A stretch of 41,421 bases of DNA from DATKKX01 sp035542775. GTDB taxonomy: Bacteria; Planctomycetota; Phycisphaerae; UBA1845; UTPLA1. Below are positions 9,015 through 17,291 of the stretch, piece by piece. The stretch spans positions 1 to 41,421 of the forward strand of contig DATKKX010000035.1 in assembly GCA_035542775.1 (NCBI GenBank). Reading direction: 5' to 3'. Positions within the stretch are counted from its first letter, which is position 1. Each line of letters opens with the position of its first letter. A program made the position numbers and the translations under genes. The notes beneath the pieces were generated by a model, which saw only the letters and a list, made by a program, of their open reading frames with translations, was not told where the DNA came from and did not search any database.

Positions 9015-9761
9015 ATGGTGAGGTTCGGAACGACATTCAGAGCCGCCCTGCTCGCCGCCGCCGGACTGGCCGGTCTGGTTGCCGGCTGCAAACCGGACAA
9101 GGCCGAACCGCAGGTGACCAGCCCGTACACGGAGAGCCTGACCATCGCGGTAGCGCCGGTGCTGAACTTCAGCGGCGACTTCACCCTGGATCCGGTGAAG
9201 GCGGCGGACCTGCTTGCTTCAGAGTTGTCGGATGTCCAGGGGATCGTGGTTCTGCCGGTGAATCGCGTGATGGCCGTGCTGGCCATGCAGAACAAGGTCC
9301 AGATCGAGTCGCCGGCGCACGCCCTGGCGGTCGCGGAAGCCGTGGGAGCGGACGCGATCCTGGTGCCGGGCATCACCGAATACGATCCTTATGTTCCGGT
9401 GGTCGGCCTTGTGCTGCAGATGTACACGGTGCCGCGTCGCCCGCTGGCCCCGCTGGATGCAAGGGTGCTCTCACGGCAGTTGGCGCCGGTGGCTATCGCG
9501 GAAATGACCGATCCATTGCGGCCCACTTCTCAGACTCAAGTGGTCTACAACGGCACTCACGAGCAGGTGGCCAAATCCGTGCGCTACTACGCGAAAAGCC
9601 GCGACGAGGATCCCAATCCGCTGGGTTGGAAGCAATACTTGAAAGTCCAGTCGCTGTATCTCCGATTCTGCTGGCATGACGCCGTTGAACGCCTGATGGA
9701 GGCTGAGCGGGCCGGACAGGCGGTCATGGCGGATGGCCGGAGCATGGAGGTGACGCCATGA
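9015..9761 (+). CDS. Lipoprotein with CsgG/LpoB/GNA1162-like fold (putative)
   Basis: This is a 248-aa predicted lipoprotein. It has a signal peptide ending in the lipobox LVAGC (Cys25). The mature part starts with a strand-helix pattern, SLTIAVAPVLNFSG ... AADLLASELSDVQGIVVLP ... AVAEAVGADAILVPGITEYDPY. That resembles lipoproteins of the CsgG, LpoB or GNA1162 type, in which a small domain binds envelope partners. The family call is my inference from this pattern only. The ATG at 9015 lies 33 nt after the TolB-like stop. The 3' end overlaps the next small gene by 4 nt (ATGA at 9758-9761), so the two are almost certainly translationally coupled. The TolB-like protein, lipoprotein and small protein may form one envelope operon. 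Confidence 0.7.
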   Translation: MVRFGTTFRAALLAAAGLAGLVAGCKPDKAEPQVTSPYTESLTIAVAPVLNFSGDFTLDPVKAADLLASELSDVQGIVVLPVNRVMAVLAMQNKVQIESPAHALAVAEAVGADAILVPGITEYDPYVPVVGLVLQMYTVPRRPLAPLDARVLSRQLAPVAIAEMTDPLRPTSQTQVVYNGTHEQVAKSVRYYAKSRDEDPNPLGWKQYLKVQSLYLRFCWHDAVERLMEAERAGQAVMADGRSMEVTP

Positions 9762-9967
9762 AGGAGACTATCAGGCAGCTATCCCTGGTCAAGGGCAAGC
9801 ACCGATATCTGTTCCGCTATCGTCCGGGAAATGAGGCCGACGTTATCGGGGCGTTCGCCAGCCTGGCGAGTGACGGCTCAACGGATTTCGACTGGTTCGA
9901 CGCGGCGGTGCTCAGCTATCAAATGGGGCGGCGTTTGGAGATGGAGTTAGATGAACTCCGGGCGTGA
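9758..9967 (+). CDS. Small conserved-looking protein of unknown function, 69 aa
   Basis: The gene starts inside the stop codon of the preceding lipoprotein gene (ATGA overlap), with GGAGGTGACGCC just upstream as a strong ribosome binding site. The product is a soluble, charged 69-aa protein (KGKHRYLFRYRPGNEADVIG ... FDWFDAAVLSYQMGRRLEME). It has no signal peptide or membrane segment. The RYRPGNE..V..AF..LA segment and the coupling support a real gene. I do not recognise the family. Being cytoplasmic and coupled to a lipoprotein, it could be a regulator or small partner, but nothing shows this. Confidence 0.65.
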   Translation: MKETIRQLSLVKGKHRYLFRYRPGNEADVIGAFASLASDGSTDFDWFDAAVLSYQMGRRLEMELDELRA

Positions 9968-9988
9968 AAAGCCCGATACTGTACTTGC

Positions 9989-10009
9989 CCGCGGAGGGAG
10001 CGTCCGCGG
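9989..10009 (+). repeat. Inverted repeat between small gene and xer
   Basis: CCGCGGA (9989-9995) and TCCGCGG (10003-10009) form a perfect 7-bp stem with loop GGGAGCG, 22 nt after the 69-aa gene. No T run follows. It may end the upstream operon weakly, or may simply reflect local GC content. Confidence 0.4.
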
Positions 10010-10095
10010 ATGTGCGCGATACCCTGAAGCGCGAGTGATCGAAGACGGTTGTCTTGGTGGGTAGGCCGTGGAGGGTGCCGGAGTCAGGTTGCAGC

Positions 10096-11175
10096 ATGGA
10101 ACTGGAAAACTTCGCCGAGAAGAGTCCCGCGATCATGAGTCAAGAAAATCCACTTGTCACCGACTTTTTGAACTACCTGCGATTTGAGCGGCATTTTTCT
10201 CCCCATACCGGCAAGTGCTACGCCGCCGATCTGCACCAGTTTACGCTCTTCCTCCTGGGCGGGCCGGATGCAGCGGCCACCGCGTCCATACCCTCGCGGG
10301 CGACCCCCACGGGCGGTTATACGGCGCGACCGACGACGACCGGCGCGGGAACGGCCATGGCTCCGACCGCGACCGCCACGCAGGTGACGGCGGAGACCGA
10401 GGTCATGCGGCAGAAGCTCCTCGCCGCCGATGCCAATCAGATTCGCGCCTTCCTGACCTTCCTGCACGAGCGGGAGTACTCCAAGGCCACGGCGGCGCGG
10501 AAGCTGGCCACGCTGCGCAGCTTCTACAAGTTCTGCCTGCGGCGCGGGTACATCAGCACGAATCCCGTGGCCACGATCCGCACGCCCAAGCAGGAGAAGC
10601 GACTGCCGAAGTTCCTGGAGGTCGAGCAGATCCAGAAGCTGCTCAACACGCCGGATGATTCCACCCTGCTGGGTGCCCGCGACCGTGCCATGCTGGAGAC
10701 GCTGTATTCGACCGGCGTGCGCGTCAGCGAGTTGGTCGCCCTGAACCTCACCGACGTGGACATGGTCGGCGAGAGCCTCCGCATCCGCGGCAAGGGCCGC
10801 AAGGAGCGCGTGACGCCGATCGGGCCGACGGCCCTGGCCGCCATCCGCAAGTACATGGAGATGCGGGCCAGCGATCCGCGCAACACGACCTTCAACCCCG
10901 AGCCGCTCTTCGTCAACAAGCACGGCCAGCGGCTGAGCACGCGAAGCGTCCGCCGCAAGCTCGACAAGTATCTGATCATGTGCGGCCTGGATCCGTCGAT
11001 CAGTCCGCACACCCTGCGGCACACCTTCGCCACGCACATGCTCAACAACGGCGCCGACCTCCGCAGCGTGCAGGAGCTGCTGGGCCACCAGTCCATCAGC
11101 ACCACGCAGGTCTACACCCACGTAACCACGGCGCGGCTGAAGAAGGACTACGACGAAAGCCACCCGCGGGCGTGA
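10096..11175 (+). CDS. Tyrosine recombinase, XerC/XerD type, with low-complexity insertion
   Basis: This is a 359-aa site-specific recombinase of the family that resolves chromosome dimers at dif. The catalytic set is complete: Arg209 in TGVRVSEL, the Lys in GKGRKER (about 233-236), His305 and Arg308 in HTLRHTFATH, His331 in LLGHQSIST and nucleophile Tyr340 in TTQVYTHV. The N-terminal SAM-like core-binding domain (LVTDFLNYLRFERHFSPHT ... ATAARKLATLRSFYKF) is interrupted at about residues 56-101 by a Thr/Ala/Pro/Gly-rich stretch absent from typical ~300-aa Xer proteins. The start could be 10096 or the ATG at 10135 (MSQENPLVTDF), which fits family length better. XerC and XerD cannot be told apart here. 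A strong terminator follows. Confidence 0.93.
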   Translation: MELENFAEKSPAIMSQENPLVTDFLNYLRFERHFSPHTGKCYAADLHQFTLFLLGGPDAAATASIPSRATPTGGYTARPTTTGAGTAMAPTATATQVTAETEVMRQKLLAADANQIRAFLTFLHEREYSKATAARKLATLRSFYKFCLRRGYISTNPVATIRTPKQEKRLPKFLEVEQIQKLLNTPDDSTLLGARDRAMLETLYSTGVRVSELVALNLTDVDMVGESLRIRGKGRKERVTPIGPTALAAIRKYMEMRASDPRNTTFNPEPLFVNKHGQRLSTRSVRRKLDKYLIMCGLDPSISPHTLRHTFATHMLNNGADLRSVQELLGHQSISTTQVYTHVTTARLKKDYDESHPRA

Positions 11176-11212
11176 TCGCGGAACGGCGGACAGACTCAAT
11201 CGCGAGACAAAA

Positions 11213-11257
11213 CGAGCGGGCTCTGCATCCTGGATGTGGGGCTCGCTCGCTTTTTTT
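11213..11257 (+). terminator. Rho-independent terminator after xer gene
   Basis: CGAGCGGGCTC (11213-11223) pairs with GGGCTCGCTCG (11239-11249) in an 11-bp stem with two G-U wobbles. The loop contains a smaller CATC/GATG stem. One C later a run of seven T follows (11251-11257). It lies 38 nt after the recombinase stop and before the convergent gene ending at 11358. This is the clearest intrinsic terminator in the window. Confidence 0.9.
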
Positions 11258-11357
11258 GCGCCGTTGGATGTTTGGCCAGGTTCTGTGAATGGGGAGACCA
11301 GATCCTGTAAACCTGGGGTGTGGCTTTCTCTCGTCCCCATCGTCGCCACTCTCAGTC

Positions 11358-13655
11358 CTACCGCCGACGCCGCTTCATCCAGCCCAGACCAAGCAACGTG
11401 ACCGGCAGCATCGTGCTCGCACCCAGGCCGCAGGCGCCGCATGGCCCGGCTTGCCGCTCGGGTGCCGGGGTGCAGGCGTCGCCCTGGCCGTCGCCATCCG
11501 AATCCGCCTGATCGGGATTGGGCGTGGCCGGGCAGTTGTCAACGCAATCCGCAAGCCCGTCACCGTCGCTGTCCGTATCCGCCACGCCGCAGCCACAGAT
11601 CCCGGGAGCGGTCTTGTTCGGGTCGTTGGGGCAACCGTCGAAACTGTCGCTCACGCCGTCGCCGTCGGCGTCCTGCACGGCGTACTTGATAAGCCCGAGT
11701 ACCGGGAGAGCGGCCAGCTTGGTATCGACGATGTGACCGGCTCGGTCCATCTCGAACACCCCGCCGTCGTCCTGCTTGTATGTGGTGCGTACTTGAGCCT
11801 CCGCAGTGACGAGCAGATTCCCGTTGCCGAGTTCGCAAAGCCCGTAGATCCCGGCGATAGACGGTGGAGCAAGGCGTGCGATGCGCGTGCCGTCGGGCTT
11901 GTATTCCAGGATACCTCGCTCAAGGGAGACGCCCGCCGGGAATACTTCATGGCCAACGAGCACATGGCCGTCCTTCGTTTCGATGATCTGCACCGGGAGT
12001 TCGTACCTGCCCGTCGGTGCCGCACAGAAGTTACCGAGGTATCCCCCTATCTGGTCGTACAAGTGGACCGCGAAGCTCATTGATCCGCTCACCATGAGCA
12101 CGCCATCGGCACGAAGGTGCAGGTCCATAGGCGTATCAAGACCGCCCAGGCCGTTGGCGACGAAATCACCCGCGAAGTTGCCGGCAGCATCGAATTCGGC
12201 GACGGCGTTTGCGTTCGCCCCACCTGCAACACAGACGAGCAGATGGCCGTTCGGCTTGAAAACCATCCCCCTGGGATCAGCCATGATGTTTGGGTTAGCA
12301 CCGCCGGCGGGCGCAAATGTCCCCAGGAAGTGGCCATCCAGATCGTAGCGCTGCACCACATCCACGCTGTCGTCCGACACCAGGATGCTCTGCTGGTCCC
12401 AGTTGAGGATGGCAGCGCCGGGAGCCGGCAGATTGACGGGATCGGACGGAATGAAGTCGGGATCGATCAGGTTGCCGCGCTGAGGATCGAACGCCATGAT
12501 CCGGTGGTTCGCCGAATCCGGCACTAGCAGCAGGCCCACGCTTGCCAGCATGCTTCGAGCGGGGTCCGCCAGGCCGCACTCGATCACGCCGTCCCCGTTG
12601 ACGTCGGCATCCGGCTGACCGCAGCCACAAACTCCCGGGTCGTGTTTGATGAAGCTCGTCGGGCAGCCGTCGCAGCCGTCCCCGAACCCATCGCCGTCGG
12701 TGTCGATCTGCCCGGGGTTAAAAATGGTCGGGCAGTTGTCATCGGTGTCAGGAATGCCATCGAAGTCCTGGTCGGAATAGACCACGCCGTTGACCAGCAG
12801 TACGAAGCGGTAGTCGTCGTCCGCCACCGGGGTCCACCCCCCATCTATCACACCGATATAGTAGGTTCCGGCGCCCTGGGTGGTGATCGCTCCGGCAGCG
12901 TTGGCCTTGGCAGAGGCGTTATTGTCACCGGTGGCGAGCACGGTGAGGCCGTCGGTGTCCCCGATGTACAAATCCGCATCCGTGATGAATCCATCGCCGC
13001 CCGGATCCTTATCCATGATCACCACGACCGTGGCGTCGACTGGCGCGGTAAACTTGAAGAAATCGACGTCACCGCTGCCAGGTATGACCGAGCCCTCCAT
13101 GATCGGCCGGTTAATGACGTTGGCCGTGGCGGCAGTGTTATTGCCCTCCGCTTCGGTCCCGACGTCAGCCTGGTCGACCACCGCTTGGTATAAACTGTAC
13201 GGCGTAATCTGGAGGGTGAGGCCCCCTCGAATGACTCGGAAGTAGACATTCCCCGCCTGGGGGACGACAGCGCCGGCCACAGCCGAGCTTTGCCCCGGGC
13301 CGTCGTTGTCGTTGAACGCGATGACGGTCGCCCCGTCGTTGGCGAAGACATGTAATATGGAGTCCTTGCCGGTCGAGGAGCCGCTGGTGTCCACGTACGC
13401 GAAGACCTGATTGCCGACCTTGGCATTCTCGAAGACCCAGAAGTCCGCATCCGTCATCGCTGAGATGTCGCCTGTCCCCGCTTCATGCAGTCGGATCTGG
13501 TTGGCCTGTCCCACGGTGTCGTTCGGCTCCGTCTCCGGGCAGGTCGGCCCTATCGTCGGCAGGAGGAGCAACAGACAGCTCAGGGCTCCAACCACCGCCA
13601 CATTACGTGAGCGCACACGCAGTATTCCGCCCATGACATTCTTCTGACCGGGCAT
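11358..13655 (-). CDS. Secreted PPC/TSP3/NHL-propeller protein with Cys-containing C-terminal anchor (paralog A)
   Basis: This is a 765-aa exported protein. A signal segment (VVGALSCLLLLLPTIGPTC) is followed by ETEPNDTVGQANQI, the hallmark of PPC-like domains, with a second PPC-like unit near GSGDVDFFKFTAP. A calcium-binding thrombospondin type 3 block comes next (DQDFDGIPDTDDNCP, DTDGDGFGDGCDGCP), then an NHL/SMP-30-like propeller (LLLVPDSANHRIMAFDPQRG, VQRYDLDGHFLGTFAP, GILEYKPDG). A second TSP3 block near the end precedes PCGACG, a hydrophobic helix and RRRR. That tail resembles Cys-containing sorting signals of the MYXO-CTERM kind. The start at 13655 has AAAGGAGAACCGGT before it, a leader shared with paralog B. 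An extension to 13709 is less likely. The function is unknown, perhaps surface adhesion. Confidence 0.85.
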   Translation of the reverse strand: MPGQKNVMGGILRVRSRNVAVVGALSCLLLLLPTIGPTCPETEPNDTVGQANQIRLHEAGTGDISAMTDADFWVFENAKVGNQVFAYVDTSGSSTGKDSILHVFANDGATVIAFNDNDGPGQSSAVAGAVVPQAGNVYFRVIRGGLTLQITPYSLYQAVVDQADVGTEAEGNNTAATANVINRPIMEGSVIPGSGDVDFFKFTAPVDATVVVIMDKDPGGDGFITDADLYIGDTDGLTVLATGDNNASAKANAAGAITTQGAGTYYIGVIDGGWTPVADDDYRFVLLVNGVVYSDQDFDGIPDTDDNCPTIFNPGQIDTDGDGFGDGCDGCPTSFIKHDPGVCGCGQPDADVNGDGVIECGLADPARSMLASVGLLLVPDSANHRIMAFDPQRGNLIDPDFIPSDPVNLPAPGAAILNWDQQSILVSDDSVDVVQRYDLDGHFLGTFAPAGGANPNIMADPRGMVFKPNGHLLVCVAGGANANAVAEFDAAGNFAGDFVANGLGGLDTPMDLHLRADGVLMVSGSMSFAVHLYDQIGGYLGNFCAAPTGRYELPVQIIETKDGHVLVGHEVFPAGVSLERGILEYKPDGTRIARLAPPSIAGIYGLCELGNGNLLVTAEAQVRTTYKQDDGGVFEMDRAGHIVDTKLAALPVLGLIKYAVQDADGDGVSDSFDGCPNDPNKTAPGICGCGVADTDSDGDGLADCVDNCPATPNPDQADSDGDGQGDACTPAPERQAGPCGACGLGASTMLPVTLLGLGWMKRRRR

Positions 13656-13760
13656 ACCGGTTCTCCTTTTCTTCACTGTCCGGCGCCGCGCCGAAGCATG
13701 CGTCGCCATCGGCAGCGGGCTTCAGCCGGCGCAAGGTCGCGTAGCCTCAATCATCCGGTC

Positions 13761-16031
13761 TCATCGCCGGCGTTTCATCCAGCCAAAACCAAGCAGCGTC
13801 AACGGTACGGCGAAAGGCATACCCGGGGAACAGCCGCAGGAACCCGACGAGCCCGCCGGCGGGGGCGGACAGGCATCGCCGATGCCGTCGCTGTTTGAAT
13901 CGGCCTGGTCGGCGTTAGGGGAGCCCGGACAGTTGTCCGTGCAATCGGGTACGCCGTCACCATCCGTGTCCGTATCCGCCACGCCGCAACCGCACAGCCC
14001 GGGAGCGGTCTTGTTCGCGTCGTTGGGGCAACCGTCGAAACTGTCGCTCACGCCGTCGCCGTCAGCGTCCTGCACGGCATGCTCGATCAGCCCCAGATCA
14101 GCGACCCCGCTGAGCTTGGTGTCAACGATGCGGCCGGCGCGATCCATCTCGTATACCCCGCCGCTCATCATGGTCCCGGTACCGACCCGACACGTGGTCG
14201 TGATCAGCAAGTTGCCGTTGCCCAGTTCGCAGATCCCTCGGAATCCGGCTACCGATGCGGGTGAAAGTCGGGCGACGCGTGTGCCCCCGGACAGGTACTC
14301 CAGGATACCCCGCTCTGCATGGGTAACAGAGCTCAACCCGTCGGCGATGAGGAGATGGCTGTCGGCCGTCTCAACGATCTGTGCAGGAGCGTCGATGCCG
14401 GCCGTGGTCGGATCGAGGTAGCCGAGGTGCGCGCCGACGGAATCATACTGGTGCACCACGCCGCTGGCCTGCCCGCTCACCAGCACACGGCCGTCAGCTC
14501 GGAGGTGTACATCAAGTGGATCCTCCAGCCCTCCGCGACCGTTGGCGATGAAGTTGCCTACGAAGTGGCCCGCCGTGTCGAATTTGGCGACCGCCTCCGC
14601 GTTCGCTCCGCCGCGAACACAAACGACCAAGTGGCCGTTCGGGCGCATCGCCAGACCGGCCGGCTGAGTCATGATGGCCGGGTTGGCCCCGCCCGCCGGG
14701 GCGAAGGCCCCCAGGAAATGGCCGTCCAGATCATAGCGTTGCACGACATTCGCCGTGCTGTCCGAGACGAGAATGCTGTTTTGGTCCGGCCCCAGAATGG
14801 CAGCAAAGGGAGCAGGCAGGTTGACCGGGTCGGCGGGCACGAAGGCAGGGTCAACCAGGTTGCCGCTTCGCGGATCGAAGGCCATGACCCGATGGTTGGA
14901 GGCGTCGGGGACCAGCAGTAGACCAACGCCGGAGAGCAGGCTGCGCGCGGGATCAGCCAGGCTGCAATCGATCGTACCGTCTCCGTTGATGTCGACATCC
15001 GGCTGGCTGCACCCACAGACGCCCAGAGCCTGTTTGATGATGCTCGCCGGACAACCGTCGCAGGCGTCCCCGAAGCCGTCGCCGTCGCTGTCGGTCTGGC
15101 CGGGGTTGGACATCATCGGGCAGTTGTCGTCAGTGTCGGGCACTCCGTCGGAATCCGTGTCGGAATAGGCCACGCCGTTGACCAGCACGACGATGTTGTA
15201 GTCACTGTCAAGAGCCGGTGGTTCTCCGCCATGCATTATGGCGACGAAATACGTGCCGGTGGCGCCCACGGTCACCGCGCCTGCGGCGTTGGCGTTTCCG
15301 AGGCCGGAGTCATCGCCGTGCGCGAGGGCACCGCCGTCGGTATCCACAATGAACAGGGTAGTATCCGTGAGAATGCCATCCCTGTCCGGGTCCTCATCCA
15401 CGATGGCCGCGATGGTCGCTCCGGCCGGGGCCGTGAACTTGAAGTAGTCCAAGTCAAAGTCCCCGTTCACCGTATTCCCGGACATGATAGGCCGAGTGAT
15501 CACATTCGCCGCGAGGAATGAGTCGTTGTCCTCCGACTCGTGGCCGATGGCCGCTGGGCTAAGTACCGCCTGGTAGAGGCTGTATGGTGTGATCTGGACG
15601 GCATCCATCGCTCCCCTGATGCGGTAGAAGACATTGCCGGCCTGCGGAACTACCGCGCCGGCTACGGCTGAACTGAGGTCGGGGCCATCATCATAGTCAG
15701 TCTGGATGAGGGTCCCGTCATGGGCAAATACCTGCAGGGTGGAATCCCTGCTGGCTGAAGAAGCCTGGGTATCAACATAAGCGTAGACGAGATTGCCGGG
15801 CGCGACGTTTTCCAACACCCAGAAGTCCGTGTCCGCGAGCGGAGAAATATCGCCCTGGCCGGATTCGTACAATCGAATCTGGTTCGCTTGCCCGACGGTG
15901 TTGTTCGGTTCAGTCTCCTCGCAGACCGGCGCCATCGTCGGCAGGAAGAGGAGCAAGACGCCAAGGGCTGCCAGCGTGGTGGCTTTCGGCGCTTGGGCGG
16001 GCCCATCTGCTGACGATCTGGCGTCGGACAT
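13761..16031 (-). CDS. Secreted PPC/TSP3/NHL-propeller protein with Cys-containing C-terminal anchor (paralog B)
   Basis: This is a 756-aa tandem paralog of the downstream gene with the same architecture. In order it has a signal segment (TLAALGVLLLFLPTMAP), the PPC-like ETEPNNTVGQANQI, a second PPC-like unit (DFDLDYFKFTAPAGATIA), a TSP3 block (DTDSDGVPDTDDNCP, DSDGDGFGDACDGCP), an NHL-like propeller (LLLVPDASNHRVMAFDPRSG), a second TSP3 block (VQDADGDGVSDSFDGCPND) and a tail with SCGCSPG, a hydrophobic helix and KRRR. The Cys after the signal (PVC) has Val at -1, so it is not a normal lipobox. The start at 16031 follows AAAGGAGAACCGTC. The gene lies 105 nt upstream of paralog A on the same strand, so the pair is likely cotranscribed. 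It arose by tandem duplication; the copies are now clearly diverged. Confidence 0.85.
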   Translation of the reverse strand: MSDARSSADGPAQAPKATTLAALGVLLLFLPTMAPVCEETEPNNTVGQANQIRLYESGQGDISPLADTDFWVLENVAPGNLVYAYVDTQASSASRDSTLQVFAHDGTLIQTDYDDGPDLSSAVAGAVVPQAGNVFYRIRGAMDAVQITPYSLYQAVLSPAAIGHESEDNDSFLAANVITRPIMSGNTVNGDFDLDYFKFTAPAGATIAAIVDEDPDRDGILTDTTLFIVDTDGGALAHGDDSGLGNANAAGAVTVGATGTYFVAIMHGGEPPALDSDYNIVVLVNGVAYSDTDSDGVPDTDDNCPMMSNPGQTDSDGDGFGDACDGCPASIIKQALGVCGCSQPDVDINGDGTIDCSLADPARSLLSGVGLLLVPDASNHRVMAFDPRSGNLVDPAFVPADPVNLPAPFAAILGPDQNSILVSDSTANVVQRYDLDGHFLGAFAPAGGANPAIMTQPAGLAMRPNGHLVVCVRGGANAEAVAKFDTAGHFVGNFIANGRGGLEDPLDVHLRADGRVLVSGQASGVVHQYDSVGAHLGYLDPTTAGIDAPAQIVETADSHLLIADGLSSVTHAERGILEYLSGGTRVARLSPASVAGFRGICELGNGNLLITTTCRVGTGTMMSGGVYEMDRAGRIVDTKLSGVADLGLIEHAVQDADGDGVSDSFDGCPNDANKTAPGLCGCGVADTDTDGDGVPDCTDNCPGSPNADQADSNSDGIGDACPPPPAGSSGSCGCSPGMPFAVPLTLLGFGWMKRRR

Positions 16032-16336
16032 GACGGTTCTCCTTTCTCCCGCCGAAGCGGCGGTCTCCGCAATGCCGGGACGGCTTGCACAGGAGCAGCC
16101 GTTTGGGAAAGGCTATGAGGCCGACTGCCCTCCATGGGCGTTGTTGATGATGCGCGAGGTCCAGCGTTATTGTACGCTGTCGAGGGAATTGAAAGAAAGG
16201 GGATTCACTCCATCTTTCGATCGTCCGCGGGGCACCGGCGGCGAAACTCCTTTCGCCACACAACGCACTGCCTGGGGCAGCAAGGGCGGCTTGTCTGCGA
16301 TCGGCGGTTTGAACCGGGCTTCCGATTTATCAGACC
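16032..16336. other. Region between paralog B and small lipoprotein gene, no gene seen
   Basis: These 305 bp lie upstream of the paralog B start and downstream of the lipoprotein stop, all reading leftward. The left end carries the ribosome binding site of paralog B. CCGCCGAAGCGGCGG near 16050 forms a short palindrome upstream of it. I see no other supported element, although the promoter of the paralog pair should be here. Confidence 0.4.
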
Positions 16337-16999
16337 TCAACCTGCAAGCGAACTCTGGCGATCTACCTGATCCAGGCGAAAACAGCCTGGCGGGTCGGTG
16401 CTCCTGGCCCCGCGAGCGGCATCAGTCATCGGTTTCCCGTTCGTTGGCAGATTCCTCACAACGGATGGGAGGCCGATCGAGATTGGGGGCTGGCTGTAAA
16501 CCGGTGCATCGTCTGGCAAGCCAGGCTTGTACAAAACCGAGGGACCGACGAGAGACGGATACATGGCCCCGCCGCCGGCGCGTAAGACCGCATCCGCCCC
16601 TGCCGCGCGTGCGGCTTGTCGGAAGTAACTCTCAGCAATCGGTCGATCGAAAAGCATGAGCGGCGTCCAGACTTCTCCGGTCACGTCCCCGATGATTTCG
16701 CATTCATAATCCAGAAAGCCACGACGCGCATCATGCAGCCAGAAGACGGGAACGTCGGCAGGAGAGCACCCAGCGAGCTCGAGCAACGAACGGTCGGAGA
16801 GGGTCAGGTTGGTGTAGAACTCTCGTTGCACGGGATCAACCGGAGCGGGCTCGTTCTTTTCCCGGGCAGCGATAATGCCCCGAGCATCGGGCACAGCCTG
16901 AGCATATTGCGTGGCCCAGAAGCGCGCACAACCGCCCGGCAAGGACATTGCCACAGAAATAGTGATGATTCTGCTGCATGGGACTCTGTGGCGGGGCAT
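16337..16999 (-). CDS. Predicted small lipoprotein of unknown function
   Basis: This is a 220-aa protein with a short N-terminal signal, SRIITISVAMSLPGGC, whose GGC could serve as a lipidation site. The body reads as real protein (QREFYTNLTLSDRSLLELAG, ADVPVFWLHDARRGFLDY, AESYFRQAARAAGADAVLRA). The tail is less structured and ends in QVDRQSSLAG. The start at 16999 is chosen because it yields the signal peptide; the frame stays open to 17311 but that part looks non-coding. GGAG lies about 17 nt upstream, a little far. The gene is divergent from the URO-D-like gene at 17292. I do not recognise the family. Confidence 0.55.
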   Translation of the reverse strand: MPRHRVPCSRIITISVAMSLPGGCARFWATQYAQAVPDARGIIAAREKNEPAPVDPVQREFYTNLTLSDRSLLELAGCSPADVPVFWLHDARRGFLDYECEIIGDVTGEVWTPLMLFDRPIAESYFRQAARAAGADAVLRAGGGAMYPSLVGPSVLYKPGLPDDAPVYSQPPISIGLPSVVRNLPTNGKPMTDAARGARSTDPPGCFRLDQVDRQSSLAG

Positions 17000-17291
17000 C
17001 GCCGACACAGTACTCACTCCTGCATCAGAGTCGAGCTTCGGCACGAATCTGGGGGAGAGCCCATCCCCTGATTCCGGTATTGTCGTACTAGCAGCATCCT
17101 TGGTACAGGGGATCGGACTCTGTTGACCGTCTTCAGGGGCCGACGTGCGGCTTTCGGCGGGTGGGTTATCATGTCTGCGGCAAGTTGCCCAAGCTCGCAC
17201 AGACGGCCGACCAGGAGGTCGGCCGCTACCGTCGGGGCCACTTGCCCGCGCCGCGTCGGCCGCGGTTCGCCGAGAGCAAGGGGTGTCAGGC

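Noticed and set aside
10084..11442. Long leftward open frame opposite the Xer recombinase
   Set aside because: It is a shadow of the recombinase; the translation is low-complexity and crosses a strong terminator.
11358..16031. Tandem paralogs as lipoproteins because of a Cys after the signal segment
   Set aside because: The residue before Cys is Thr or Val, not Gly/Ala/Ser, so the lipobox rule is not met.
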